The translations under genes were made by a program, and so were the position numbers. The notes under the pieces are model-generated. The model had not been told where the DNA came from. It was given only the letters and a program-made list of their open reading frames with translations, and ran no database searches. 64,000 nt of DNA from Coriobacterium glomerans PW2 (GTDB lineage Bacteria; Actinomycetota; Coriobacteriia; Coriobacteriales; Coriobacteriaceae). The stretch lies in NCBI RefSeq assembly GCF_000195315.1, contig NC_015389.1, positions 620,001-684,000 of the forward strand. The letters are read 5' to 3'. Below are positions 15,976-24,663 of the stretch, piece by piece. Each line of letters starts with the position of its first letter. The first letter of the stretch is position 1.

Positions 15976-16683
15976 ATGTCTGTTGGAAATCGAGTTTTCA
16001 AAAAGATATGTAGACCAAAACCACATTTTCTTGCTGAATTCGCACAGATACCCTGTGCGAACACTGCGGATACGATGTCAAGGTCTTGTGCCGTCAACCC
16101 TCGGATCCGTCTTATGTCAAATCCAAGTATCTCAATCGTCGCAGGGCCCGCTCTTACAGTCAAAACGCGGGCGGGGGACAATCTTATGATTCACGCAGCT
16201 CTCGAAATGATTGAACCCGGGGATATTCTCGTTGTTGGCAACGAGGGTGATGCGTCTCGTGCGCTCATGGGTGAGATTATGTTTACCTATGCACGATATA
16301 TGGATGTTGGCGCCATAGTTCTCGACGGGCCGATACGGGATGTCGGGGCAGTACGGAAAATGGATTTTCCGATCTATGCGACGGGATCGACTCCGGGTGG
16401 GCCATATAAGGAAGGTCCGGGCGAAGTCAACGTGCCGATTTCGTGCGGTAACCTTGCAATAAACCCTGGTGATATCATGGTTTGTGATCCGGATGGCGTG
16501 ATCGCCATTCCTTTCGCAGATGCGAAAAATGTGCTTGCAAATGCCCGGGAGCTTTCTGCACTTGACCATAGCAAAGTAGAAGCAGCAGCAAAAGGTACCG
16601 CGAAGAGACAGTGGGTAGGCGAGACCCTCAACTCAAAGAATGTGGAAATAATTGACGCCCGATATGACGAGCAGCGTGATTAG
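15976..16683 (+). CDS. RraA-family protein, likely 4-hydroxy-4-methyl-2-oxoglutarate (HMG) aldolase type
   Basis: 235 residues, start supported by GGAGGG. The RraA/MenG fold is shown by GPALTVKTRAGDN (57-69), GDILVVGNEGD (82-92) and VGAIVLDGPIRD. The latter contains Arg121 and Asp122, which match the pyruvate- and metal-binding Arg-Asp pair of the HMG/CHA aldolases; many RraA proteins that only inhibit RNase E do not keep this context. The enzyme would split a 4-hydroxy-4-substituted 2-oxoglutarate into pyruvate plus an alpha-keto product. The neighbouring aminotransferase could make that 2-oxo acid from the corresponding glutamate derivative. Oxaloacetate decarboxylase activity, known for some relatives, is an alternative. 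Confidence 0.82.
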   Translation: MSVGNRVFKKICRPKPHFLAEFAQIPCANTADTMSRSCAVNPRIRLMSNPSISIVAGPALTVKTRAGDNLMIHAALEMIEPGDILVVGNEGDASRALMGEIMFTYARYMDVGAIVLDGPIRDVGAVRKMDFPIYATGSTPGGPYKEGPGEVNVPISCGNLAINPGDIMVCDPDGVIAIPFADAKNVLANARELSALDHSKVEAAAKGTAKRQWVGETLNSKNVEIIDARYDEQRD

Positions 16684-16685
16684 TC

Positions 16686-17945
16686 ATGCTAAAAGCCATA
16701 TTCAACAAGAAACGTTTGGCGATATATACGACCGCCACGCTGTTTCTTGGCATCATCTATGGAACGGTCGCTCCGAGTGTCGCCACATCGTCGAAGGTCC
16801 TTGGAGACATCTTCATGAATCTGATCACAATGATTGTCGTGCCGATGATCTTGTTCAGTATTGTTAGCGGAATTGCATCGATGAAAGATACCGAAAAGCT
16901 CGCAAAAGTCGGCGGTAGGGTTATCCTCATCTACATTATCGCTGTTTTTATTTGCTGCTTGATCGCCGCCGGTATCACATATGCGATCAATCCCGGGATC
17001 GGCCTTAATTTTACTCCATCGGAATCCTATGACGCTTCCTCAGTTGGCGAAGTGTCCATGTTGGGTTTTTTCACCGGTATCGTGCCTTCAAATATTGTAA
17101 GCGCTATGTCAAACGGAAATTTCATGCAAGTAATTTTCTTTTCAGTTATGTTTGGGCTTGCTCTTATTACTATCGGAAAGAATGGCGAGCATCTCGTTCG
17201 TATCATGGAACAAGGTGCGCAGACGACGTATAAAATGTTAGACATCATCATGTGGTATGCGCCTATTGGTGTGTTTTGTTTAATTGGCTGGACGACTGCT
17301 GTATATGGCGGAAAGCTATTTGGCGGTTTGCCTTTGTATATTCTTACGGACCTGACCTGTTGCGTGGTTGGATTTATTGTTCTTTTGCTTATTGTTCGTT
17401 TTTACACAGGGCTTCGCATCTCGAAAATTCTGAGTAATCTCCTCCCGGTGTTTGTTAACACTGTGTCGACGAATTCAAGCGCAGCAACGATCCCTATTAC
17501 AATGACCGTCGTTACCGATAAGTTCAAGGTCCCGAATTCACTTGCAAGTTTTTCCATTTCTCTTGGTCCAACAATCTGCAAAGCCGGAGCCGGACTCTAT
17601 AAAGTCGTCCTTGCGATTTTCGTCTCTCAAATGTATGGAATTCAGCTTTCTGTGACTCAAATTGCCATGGTGGTATGCGTTTCGACATTCATGTCAATCG
17701 CCACACCGGGAATTCCTGGCGGAGGCGTTGCAACTGGCACGGTGATTCTCGGTCTCGTTGGACTCCCCGTTGACATCATGGGTGCTATTGCAGGTCTATA
17801 CCGCTTAATCGACATGGGACACACGACTTTGAATGTTGCAGGAGGTGTTTTTGGGACGTTGATTGCGGCAAAACAGGAAGGGATTTGGTCTGCAAATATG
17901 ACACAAAAAGAATCGCAAACTATTTGTACTCAACAATCAGGCTAA
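16686..17945 (+). CDS. SLC1/DAACS-family transporter with replaced sodium-site residues
   Basis: 419 residues with eight predicted helices and two hairpins: HP1 with STNSSAATIPITM and HP2 with SIATPGIPGGGVATG, the dicarboxylate/amino acid:cation symporter fold. The TM7 signature NMDGT of sodium-coupled members is replaced by CKAGA at 298-302. In TM8 the segment IDMGHTTLNVAGG (375-387) keeps the Asp (376) and Asn (383) that bind the amino acid backbone in GltPh. It has His379 where GltPh has the Arg that binds the side-chain carboxylate, and Gly387 where GltPh has a sodium-ligand Asp. This suggests an amino-acid-like substrate moved without the usual sodium coupling (inference). The gene follows RraA by two bases. 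Confidence 0.85.
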   Translation: MLKAIFNKKRLAIYTTATLFLGIIYGTVAPSVATSSKVLGDIFMNLITMIVVPMILFSIVSGIASMKDTEKLAKVGGRVILIYIIAVFICCLIAAGITYAINPGIGLNFTPSESYDASSVGEVSMLGFFTGIVPSNIVSAMSNGNFMQVIFFSVMFGLALITIGKNGEHLVRIMEQGAQTTYKMLDIIMWYAPIGVFCLIGWTTAVYGGKLFGGLPLYILTDLTCCVVGFIVLLLIVRFYTGLRISKILSNLLPVFVNTVSTNSSAATIPITMTVVTDKFKVPNSLASFSISLGPTICKAGAGLYKVVLAIFVSQMYGIQLSVTQIAMVVCVSTFMSIATPGIPGGGVATGTVILGLVGLPVDIMGAIAGLYRLIDMGHTTLNVAGGVFGTLIAAKQEGIWSANMTQKESQTICTQQSG

Positions 17946-18003
17946 TTTACGACAGTACATTAATTCTGAAAATGCGAAATATACACAACAAGAGAGGAAA
18001 GAT

Positions 18004-19191
18004 ATGTTAGCAAAGAGGATGAACGACATTGGTGGATCGCCGACGTCGGCTTTGATCGCTAAGGTTGCGGAGCTGAGAGGAGCTGGTGAAAACATCATTT
18101 CTCTCAATGTGGGCGAGCCAGATTTTGGGACACCCGCGGTTGCAAAAATTGCTGGAATAAAAGCGATTTGCGATAATTTTACCAAATACACCCCCAGTCC
18201 AGGTATTCTTGAGCTTCGTAGGGAGATCTCAAAGAAGCTTGAACGCGATAACAAAGTCATATACGGCATGGAAGAAATTTGCGCTACAGTTGGTGCAAAG
18301 CAAGCGATCTATAACTCACTCATGGCCCTTGTTGACGAGGGAGACGAGGTCCTGATACCAATTCCTTGTTGGGTGAGTTACACGGATATGGTGAGGCTTG
18401 CCGGTGGAACCCCGGTTTTTGTATCTGTTTGCGAAGATTACGCGCTTGATCTCGATGCGATAGAGGCTGCTATCACACGAAATACAAAAGCCATAATTAT
18501 TTGTACGCCGAACAATCCGAGCGGTGCTGTGTACTCGCGCGACAGCCTAGAGCGCTTGGCTGATCTGGCATGCAAGCATGATTTCTATGTAATTGCAGAC
18601 GAGATATACGAGAAGCTCATTTACGACAAAGACTGTGAACATGTAAGTATTGCATCGCTTGGTGATAGTATTCGTGATCGAACAGTTACCGTGAATGGTA
18701 TGTCGAAGGCTTTTGCGATGACGGGTTGGCGCATAGGCTATGCTGCTTCAACTCGGACGATTATCAAGGCGATGAAGGCAATACAGAGCCAAACGACTTC
18801 TGCTACAAATGCCATAGCTCAGAAAGCCGCGATAGATGCGCTCAGATACGGTGACCAAGATGTTCACCTCATGGTATGCGAATTCAAGCGACGTCGGGAC
18901 TACGTGGTGAAGCGTATCGAAGAGCTTGAAGGCTTTACCTGCCGTTTGCCGCAGGGTGCTTTTTACGCACTTGTTGACGTTTCAAATGTAATCGGAAAAC
19001 AAACGGCCAATAAGACGATTCAGAATTCATTTGATCTCGCTTCCTATCTTCTTGATGAAGCCAAGGTCGCTTTGGTGCCAGGAGAAAGTTTCAATATCAA
19101 AGAAAAGGTTCGCATCTCCTACTCAAATTCCATCGAGAACATCGACAAGGCGTTTAATCGAATCGAGATCGCAATTTCAAAACTGAGATAG
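18004..19191 (+). CDS. PLP-dependent aminotransferase class I (AspC-like)
   Basis: 395 residues of fold type I. NNPSG is at 170-174, the PLP-contacting DEIY at 199-202, and the Schiff-base Lys235 in SKAFAMTGWR. The substrate carboxylate-binding Arg near the C terminus (KVRISYS) is present. GAGAGGAAAG precedes the ATG. It would move an amino group from an imported amino acid to 2-oxoglutarate or pyruvate, giving a 2-oxo acid. Its neighbours (transporter and RraA-type aldolase) suggest the product is a 4-hydroxy-2-oxo acid. Confidence 0.9.
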   Translation: MLAKRMNDIGGSPTSALIAKVAELRGAGENIISLNVGEPDFGTPAVAKIAGIKAICDNFTKYTPSPGILELRREISKKLERDNKVIYGMEEICATVGAKQAIYNSLMALVDEGDEVLIPIPCWVSYTDMVRLAGGTPVFVSVCEDYALDLDAIEAAITRNTKAIIICTPNNPSGAVYSRDSLERLADLACKHDFYVIADEIYEKLIYDKDCEHVSIASLGDSIRDRTVTVNGMSKAFAMTGWRIGYAASTRTIIKAMKAIQSQTTSATNAIAQKAAIDALRYGDQDVHLMVCEFKRRRDYVVKRIEELEGFTCRLPQGAFYALVDVSNVIGKQTANKTIQNSFDLASYLLDEAKVALVPGESFNIKEKVRISYSNSIENIDKAFNRIEIAISKLR

Positions 19192-19326
19192 GCATCTCCG
19201 ACGAAGTGTTTGGCGCATCATTTAGGACGGATAAGGAGTGGACTTCAACTTGCATATGATGACTCACTTTGGTTTTATGTACACTACAAGTGCATAGCTA
19301 TCCAAAAAAGCGTTGGGAGTCGTCAT

Positions 19327-20196
19327 ATGAGTGCTTCAGTTCTTGAAGACATGAAAGAAAAAATAAAGGCCCTGTCGCTCACTAAGACCGAATCAGCTAT
19401 TGCAGACTATGTACTGGACAATTTCGACTCGCTCGCTTTTCTCACGGTTTCAGATCTTGCTGCACATACAAATACTAGCGATGCCTCGATCATCAGATTT
19501 ATTCGACGGTTGGGCTTTGCAGGCTATATGGAGTACCGTCAGAAGTTACAGGATGATTTCATGGATCGTCAAGCGCAGGGCCTTATGCCAAGTCAAAAAC
19601 TACACAGCGAGAAACAGGGTTTAGATTCAGATGATCTTGCAGATGCTCTCGTGCAAAAAACGACTGAGAACCTATTCAAAACTTTTAATGATACGGCACT
19701 GGATCAGGTGGCTTTTACTGATGTCTGTTCTTTGCTCGCGAATTCAACACGCATTTTTGTGGCGGGATTTCGCGGCTCGCATTGTTGTTCTATGTATGCG
19801 GCGCATAGATTGGGCATGATGCGCGAACGGGTAACCCTGCTGAGCAATGCTGGTGCGACCGCTATCGAGCAGCTTGTCGATTGCAAACGTGGGGATCTGC
19901 TATTAATCTTCAGCTTCGCGAGATATTCTCGGATCTGTCGAGTTCTGCTTGAAATTGCAAGCGGTGCAGGCGTGCATACTGTTCTTGTAACTGATAAGCT
20001 CAGCTGTCCATTTGCGAACTTCGCCAAAAATATATTTACAGCAGAGGTTGTTAGCTTGGGATTCGCGAACTCCTATATCGCTCCATTATGTCTGGCAGAA
20101 GCATTGCTGCTCGGGGCTGAACGTGAGATAGGAGCTCATGCGATGCCAAGACTAGAGGTGATTGATGGGTATTTAGAAGATGCTGATTTATATTGA
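19327..20196 (+). CDS. MurR/RpiR-family transcriptional regulator
   Basis: About 289 residues from the ATG at 19327, which has GGGAG upstream; an in-frame extension to 19210 is not needed. The N-terminal helix-turn-helix (LTVSDLAAHTNTSDASIIRFIRRLG) is followed by an SIS domain (about 120-280). The usual phosphosugar loop SxSGxT is replaced by FSFARYSR, a variation seen in RpiR members that sense non-sugar ligands. It is last in the RraA-transporter-aminotransferase set and probably senses the amino or oxo acid. Confidence 0.88.
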   Translation: MSASVLEDMKEKIKALSLTKTESAIADYVLDNFDSLAFLTVSDLAAHTNTSDASIIRFIRRLGFAGYMEYRQKLQDDFMDRQAQGLMPSQKLHSEKQGLDSDDLADALVQKTTENLFKTFNDTALDQVAFTDVCSLLANSTRIFVAGFRGSHCCSMYAAHRLGMMRERVTLLSNAGATAIEQLVDCKRGDLLLIFSFARYSRICRVLLEIASGAGVHTVLVTDKLSCPFANFAKNIFTAEVVSLGFANSYIAPLCLAEALLLGAEREIGAHAMPRLEVIDGYLEDADLY

Positions 20197-20760
20197 CCTT
20201 GTTACTGAATCAAGCAGTTAAACGGCGTGGTTTTTGAATCGGTATCGATAACCGTGAAAGAGCACAGATGTATGGATCCCTTCTGAATGTTTAAGGAGAG
20301 CTGACGAGATCTCCAAGTTTCGATGATTCTGCAGGTATTCGAATCGATTTTTAATCATATTAAGGAAACCGACAATATGGTCATACCTATTCGCCTGCTT
20401 GGGAATGAGAGGATGAACGAGAAAGGACTCGTACCAGAGTGTTGTTTTGCTGAGAGCTCGGTCCAGAGACATGATTAATTAAAATAACTCTTGGATATGT
20501 CTGCGCTGGTTTTCAACTGGTCCGAAAAGGAATTACGCCCGTGGTGCCAAAATGGTTTCTGGTCCTGAATCGGGTTTACCCACTGACTTGCATCCGAAAA
20601 CCGCTTGCCAAATAGAATCTACCGCCCGTAGGAATGCTGATGGGTTTGAGTTTCCATGATAATGACATTGCGTAAAAATGAATAACAGGCGCCCAATATG
20701 ATCGCTGCGATGTCGAATAACTTCTGGACTTCGTACAACAAAACGAGAGAAGGGGTATTC
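20197..20760. other. Intergenic region before the truncated MFS gene
   Basis: About 560 bases. A reverse frame of 84 residues (20218-20472) has no ribosome site and no recognisable family. The final 20 bases carry AGAGAAGGGG, the ribosome site of the MFS remnant. I see nothing else that can be supported. Confidence 0.4.
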
Positions 20761-21063
20761 ATGGCAGAGCTCCCCGACGTCTATGTGGGCAAAAAGCTGC
20801 GACGTCCGAATCCTTGGTGGGTTGGAGTCGTATCCGGAATGGCATCCTATATCGACTCATGTGCCATTATCACATCAGGTACCGCAGTAACAATCTATCA
20901 GCAGGTCTTTGGCTTCACGAACGAGCAGTTCGGTCTGCTGTCGGCCTCCCTTACCTTCGCCATCGTCATCGGCGCTCTTCTTGGAGGCCGTCTGAGCGAT
21001 CAGTTTGGCCGGAAACGCGTGTTCGCGATAGCAGATGTCCGGCAGAGATTCAGAGCGTGGTAA
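20761..21063 (+). pseudogene. Truncated MFS sugar transporter (N-terminal remnant)
   Basis: GAGAAGGGG precedes an ATG encoding about 90 residues of a typical MFS sugar symporter: a cytoplasmic start, helix 1 (WWVGVVSGMASYIDSC), helix 2 and the motif A loop GGRLSDQFGRKRV. The frame then ends within about a dozen residues. The remaining ten or so helices are missing, and the next gene starts 18 bases later. A deletion has therefore joined the 5' end of a transporter gene to the upstream edge of the rhamnosidase gene. The lost transporter may have imported rhamnose or rhamnosides, which would leave this locus without a visible intact transporter. Confidence 0.85.
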
Positions 21064-21081
21064 CAGAAAGAGGGAGCAGAC

Positions 21082-23364
21082 ATGACGGATCACCACATGA
21101 ACGCAAAATACGAAGATGAAGGATTTCCGATTGAAGCTGCAATGATCGGTGCCGATGCCGATGACAGGCAAGCAGTCGTTTTGAGCACGGTTCAAAAGCT
21201 TACCCAAGCTGTCGATCGAGTTGCATCCGCGACTTTTCGCGCGACAGCGCACGGCCTGTACGAAGCAAGGATCAACGGAGAACCCGTCGACGATTCGGTG
21301 ATGAACCCGGGCTGGACATCGTTTGAGTGGCGTTTACGGGTGCAATCGTTTGATGTAACCAAGATAGTGAAACTTTGCACAGGTGAGATCTCGATCGAGG
21401 TGTTGCTCGGCAATGGCTGGTACCGAGGTAAAATTGGATTCAATGGTCAACGTTGTGATTACGGCTCAGCAATAGGATTTCTCGGTGCACTTGAGGTCTC
21501 GTATCAAGACGGGTCAATTCAGCAGATTCTCACGTCCACCGAGTGGTGTGCGAGGTCCTCCGCAATCACCTTCAACACCCTCTATGATGGTGAGACCATC
21601 GATGCTCGGCTGTGGGATACACCATCATCGCTGGATGTCCACAGGATCGAATTTGATCGGAACACGCTGGTGCCGCAGATCGGCCCGGCTATAACGCGAC
21701 ATGAGGTTGTCCATCCTGTGCGGATCTGGACTTCGCCTGCGGGCAAGACGCTGGTCGATTTCGGTCAGAATCTCGTAGGCTGGCTGCGCTTCAGTCTGAC
21801 AGGACCTGCGGGAACCGAGATCGTCATCCGGCATGCCGAGGTCATCGAAGATGGTGAACTCGGCACGCGACCGCTGCGCCGGGCAAAGGCGACCGATCGC
21901 TTCATCCTCTCGGGTGGGCGTGATTTCTTTGAGCCAACGCTCACGTTTCACGGTTTCCGCTACGCCGAGGTATCCGGATGGCCCGGCGAGCTGAGGCTCG
22001 ACGATCTCGAGGCGGTCGTGGTGCATTCCGATATTTCGCGCACCGGCTGGTTCGAGTGCTCCGATCCCATGGTCAATCAGCTCGTGAGCAACTCTGTCTG
22101 GAGCCAGAAAGGTAATTTTCTCGATATCCCGACCGACTGTCCCCAGCGTGATGAACGGGAGGGCTGGACCGGAGACATCGCCGCATTCAGCCCGACTGCT
22201 GCATTCCAGTTCGACGTCTCTTCTTTTCTCAACAAATGGCTGATGGATCTCGCGGAGGAGACGAGGCACAGCGACGGAGTCCGAGTTCCCATAGTCGTTC
22301 CCGATATCATAAAAATGAATCCGCCCGAAGAATTCAGAACGCTCCTCAGCGATCCAACCGCTATCTGGGGTGACGCCTCTATCTGGGTGCCCGAGGCCCT
22401 CTGGAACGCTTATGGAGATATCGATGCGCTGCAAGCGAGCTATCCGTCGATGGTCTTGCATCTCGAATCGATCGAGCGCAAGCTCAGCTCCGATGGTCTG
22501 TGGAACACCGGCTTCCAGTTCGGCGACTGGCTCGATCCCACAGCACCACCGGATGACCCGGCCGCCGCGAAGGCGGATAGGTACTTGGTCGCGCAGGCAT
22601 GTCTGTATCGCAGCGCCTCGTTCGCCGCAAAGGCGGCGCATCTCATCGACAACGAGCGGGATGCGGTCCGCTGGCGCGCGCTCGCCGATCGGACGCGCGC
22701 GGCTTTCAACAAGGCGTACGTGAGAGATGGCCTGCTGACATCGGATGCGACGACCTCCTATGCGCTTGCCATCCACTTCGGACTGCTCGACGAGAAGCAT
22801 ATCTCCGTAGCCGGAGAGCGGCTCGCTCAGCTGGTTCGGGAGGCGCGGTACAGAGTCAGCACCGGCTTCGCGGGGACGCCCTACATCACATGGGCGCTCA
22901 CCGATACCGGCCATGTGGACGACGCCTACCGGCTGCTGCTCGAGAGGAGCTGCCCGTCGTGGATGTATCCCATCACCATGGGAGCGACCACGATCTGGGA
23001 GCGCTGGGACTCGATGCTGCCGAACGGGAAGATCAATCCCGGTGAGATGACCTCGTTCAATCATTACGCGCTGGGATCGGTCTGCGACTGGATTTACCAG
23101 GTGGTCGGTGGCATCAGACCCGCTGCGCCCGGATACGCCTCGGTGCGCATCGAGCCCGTGCCCGGCGGTGGGATCACATGGGCGAAGACCGCATTCGATT
23201 CGGTGCACGGCAGGATCGAGGTCGAATGGCATATCAAAGAAGGTGATTTCTCTATGCTGCTCAACCTGCCCGAGGATGTCGACGCCAAGGTGGTGCTGCC
23301 CGACGCTCGCAGCTACGAGGTCGTCGGCGGATCGCATCGCTTCGGTTGCGCGCTTTTGCGCTGA
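21082..23364 (+). CDS. GH78 alpha-L-rhamnosidase
   Basis: 760 residues. The N-terminal beta domain contains GLYEARINGEPV and NPGWTSFEWRL. The catalytic (alpha/alpha)6 barrel carries CPQRDEREGWTGD with the probable general acid Glu358, and TTIWERWDS with the probable base Glu640. A C-terminal beta sandwich follows. No signal peptide is seen, so it acts in the cytoplasm on imported rhamnosides. The family usually has about 60-150 more residues at the N terminus, so this copy may be shortened by the same deletion that truncated the upstream MFS gene. GAGGGAGC precedes the ATG. The first 500 bases look less GC-rich than the rest. Confidence 0.88.
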   Translation: MTDHHMNAKYEDEGFPIEAAMIGADADDRQAVVLSTVQKLTQAVDRVASATFRATAHGLYEARINGEPVDDSVMNPGWTSFEWRLRVQSFDVTKIVKLCTGEISIEVLLGNGWYRGKIGFNGQRCDYGSAIGFLGALEVSYQDGSIQQILTSTEWCARSSAITFNTLYDGETIDARLWDTPSSLDVHRIEFDRNTLVPQIGPAITRHEVVHPVRIWTSPAGKTLVDFGQNLVGWLRFSLTGPAGTEIVIRHAEVIEDGELGTRPLRRAKATDRFILSGGRDFFEPTLTFHGFRYAEVSGWPGELRLDDLEAVVVHSDISRTGWFECSDPMVNQLVSNSVWSQKGNFLDIPTDCPQRDEREGWTGDIAAFSPTAAFQFDVSSFLNKWLMDLAEETRHSDGVRVPIVVPDIIKMNPPEEFRTLLSDPTAIWGDASIWVPEALWNAYGDIDALQASYPSMVLHLESIERKLSSDGLWNTGFQFGDWLDPTAPPDDPAAAKADRYLVAQACLYRSASFAAKAAHLIDNERDAVRWRALADRTRAAFNKAYVRDGLLTSDATTSYALAIHFGLLDEKHISVAGERLAQLVREARYRVSTGFAGTPYITWALTDTGHVDDAYRLLLERSCPSWMYPITMGATTIWERWDSMLPNGKINPGEMTSFNHYALGSVCDWIYQVVGGIRPAAPGYASVRIEPVPGGGITWAKTAFDSVHGRIEVEWHIKEGDFSMLLNLPEDVDAKVVLPDARSYEVVGGSHRFGCALLR

Positions 23365-23404
23365 GAGGAGGATGTGCCCGCTCCCGAAGCGGAACGGCTC
23401 CATT

Positions 23405-23436
23405 CGGGCCGCTTCTCGTCGCGATGAGGCGGCCCG
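23405..23436 (+). terminator. Rho-independent terminator after the rhamnosidase gene
   Basis: CGGGCCGC (23405-23412) pairs with GCGGCCCG (23429-23436), and the loop contains a further six-base stem. TTTATATT follows immediately. It lies 40 bases after the GH78 stop codon. Confidence 0.7.
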
Positions 23437-23532
23437 TTTATATTCGCTGGAAGACCGTTGGTGCGCTATGCTGGTTGGAAACAGCAGACCAGCAGCACCG
23501 GGGTGCCGCTTTGAGATGGAAGGCACGCGCAC

Positions 23533-24402
23533 ATGTATCAGGAAGCGACCGTATCCAGCAAGATCCTGTTGTCTCATGATCGCTTCTCAGATTCCGAGCG
23601 GCGCATCGCCGATTTCATCCTATCCGACGACGAGCAGGTCTCCTCACTCATGGCCAGCGAGATCGCTCAGAAGTGCAACACCTCGAACACCACGGTTTCG
23701 CGGTTCGTGCATACCTTGGGTTATGAAAGCTTCGCTCAACTGCGACTCGCGCTCTCGCGTGAGGAGGTGTCTCGCCAGGCACCCCGTGAGGGAGCAGGGC
23801 GCATTTCGTTGGAGGACGTGGCTACGTCGATGCGCTGCATCCTCGAGGAGAAGGTCCTCGAGATCCAGGACACGGTGGCGAATCTCGATCCCAAAGAGGT
23901 CGAGGCAGCAGCTCGACTCATCCAAGCCTCCGGTACCGTGCTGCTCGTCGGGGTGGGCACCTCGCTTTCCGTCGCCCAGATGGCGGCTGTGAAGCTGACC
24001 CATGTGGGCGTGCGGGCCGTTTCACCTCCCTCCTCCGACGCCGCCACCGTGCTGACCCAGCTGCTCTCAGATGCTGATTGCATCGTGTTCGTCTCGAACT
24101 CGGGCGAATCGCGGCGCTTGAACACCATCATGGATGAGGCGATCGACTCCGCTATACCTACGGTCGTCATCACCGGAGACGATAAGGCGTCCCTGGCGCA
24201 GCGCGCCGATCACGTGCTCGCGGTGACCTCGCGCGATCGGATGCTCGCCGGCGATTTCTCATTTTCATACATGTCGATCAACTTGGTGCTCGAGATGCTC
24301 GTGCTGCTGCTCTTTCATGATTCAGTTGATGCAGAGGAATATCTGCGCATGTTCAACAAGTCCTTCGCGCTCGATAAGCAACCCGAGGAGGGGCGCAACT
24401 GA
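23533..24402 (+). CDS. MurR/RpiR-family transcriptional regulator of the rhamnose locus
   Basis: 289 residues: N-terminal helix-turn-helix (MASEIAQKCNTSNTTVSRFVHTLG) and C-terminal SIS domain with the canonical phosphosugar loop SNSGESRR at about 195. GGAAGG lies upstream of the ATG. It sits between the rhamnosidase and rhaB-rhaA-rhaD, all on one strand, so it probably senses a phosphorylated intermediate such as rhamnulose 1-phosphate. Known rhamnose regulators are mostly AraC, DeoR, LacI or GntR types, so an RpiR regulator here would be a less usual arrangement. Confidence 0.88.
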   Translation: MYQEATVSSKILLSHDRFSDSERRIADFILSDDEQVSSLMASEIAQKCNTSNTTVSRFVHTLGYESFAQLRLALSREEVSRQAPREGAGRISLEDVATSMRCILEEKVLEIQDTVANLDPKEVEAAARLIQASGTVLLVGVGTSLSVAQMAAVKLTHVGVRAVSPPSSDAATVLTQLLSDADCIVFVSNSGESRRLNTIMDEAIDSAIPTVVITGDDKASLAQRADHVLAVTSRDRMLAGDFSFSYMSINLVLEMLVLLLFHDSVDAEEYLRMFNKSFALDKQPEEGRN

Positions 24403-24527
24403 TCAAGCAGGGAGTAAACCGTTCACAGGCGCCTCGCGGCCGCTCGCGGATTTTGGCAAGATCGTCAGCATGCTTCGCGCGGGATAGCACCATAGCTCCC
24501 CAACTGGCATGGTTCTCTGTTGGATAG

Positions 24528-24586
24528 AAAACTGATATTGATAAATATAGGTTTTTATAAAAATGGTTTTCATAACTTGGTATGAT
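24528..24586 (+). promoter_or_regulatory. rhaB promoter region with half operator
   Basis: AAAACTGATAT (24528-24538) matches exactly one half of the 28-base palindrome upstream of uxuB. An extended -10 (TTGGTATGAT, hexamer 24581-24586) lies 77 bases before the rhaB start, and the -35 region is weak. The shared half site hints at one regulator for the rhamnose and glucuronate genes. Confidence 0.4.
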
Positions 24587-24663
24587 CGGGTGCGAACGCG
24601 CGCTGCGGTATCGCTGCGGCGAAGCGCTCGATCGAGGCAACGCGCTCGGATGGAGGACGATCC

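Noticed and set aside
20218-20472. 84-residue reverse frame in the gap before the MFS remnant
   Set aside because: No ribosome site, no family similarity that I recognise, and no operon partner; noted only as part of the intergenic description.
21625-23577. 650-residue reverse frame across the GH78 gene
   Set aside because: Antisense shadow; GH78 catalytic motifs on the forward strand are clear and the reverse frame has no recognisable domain.
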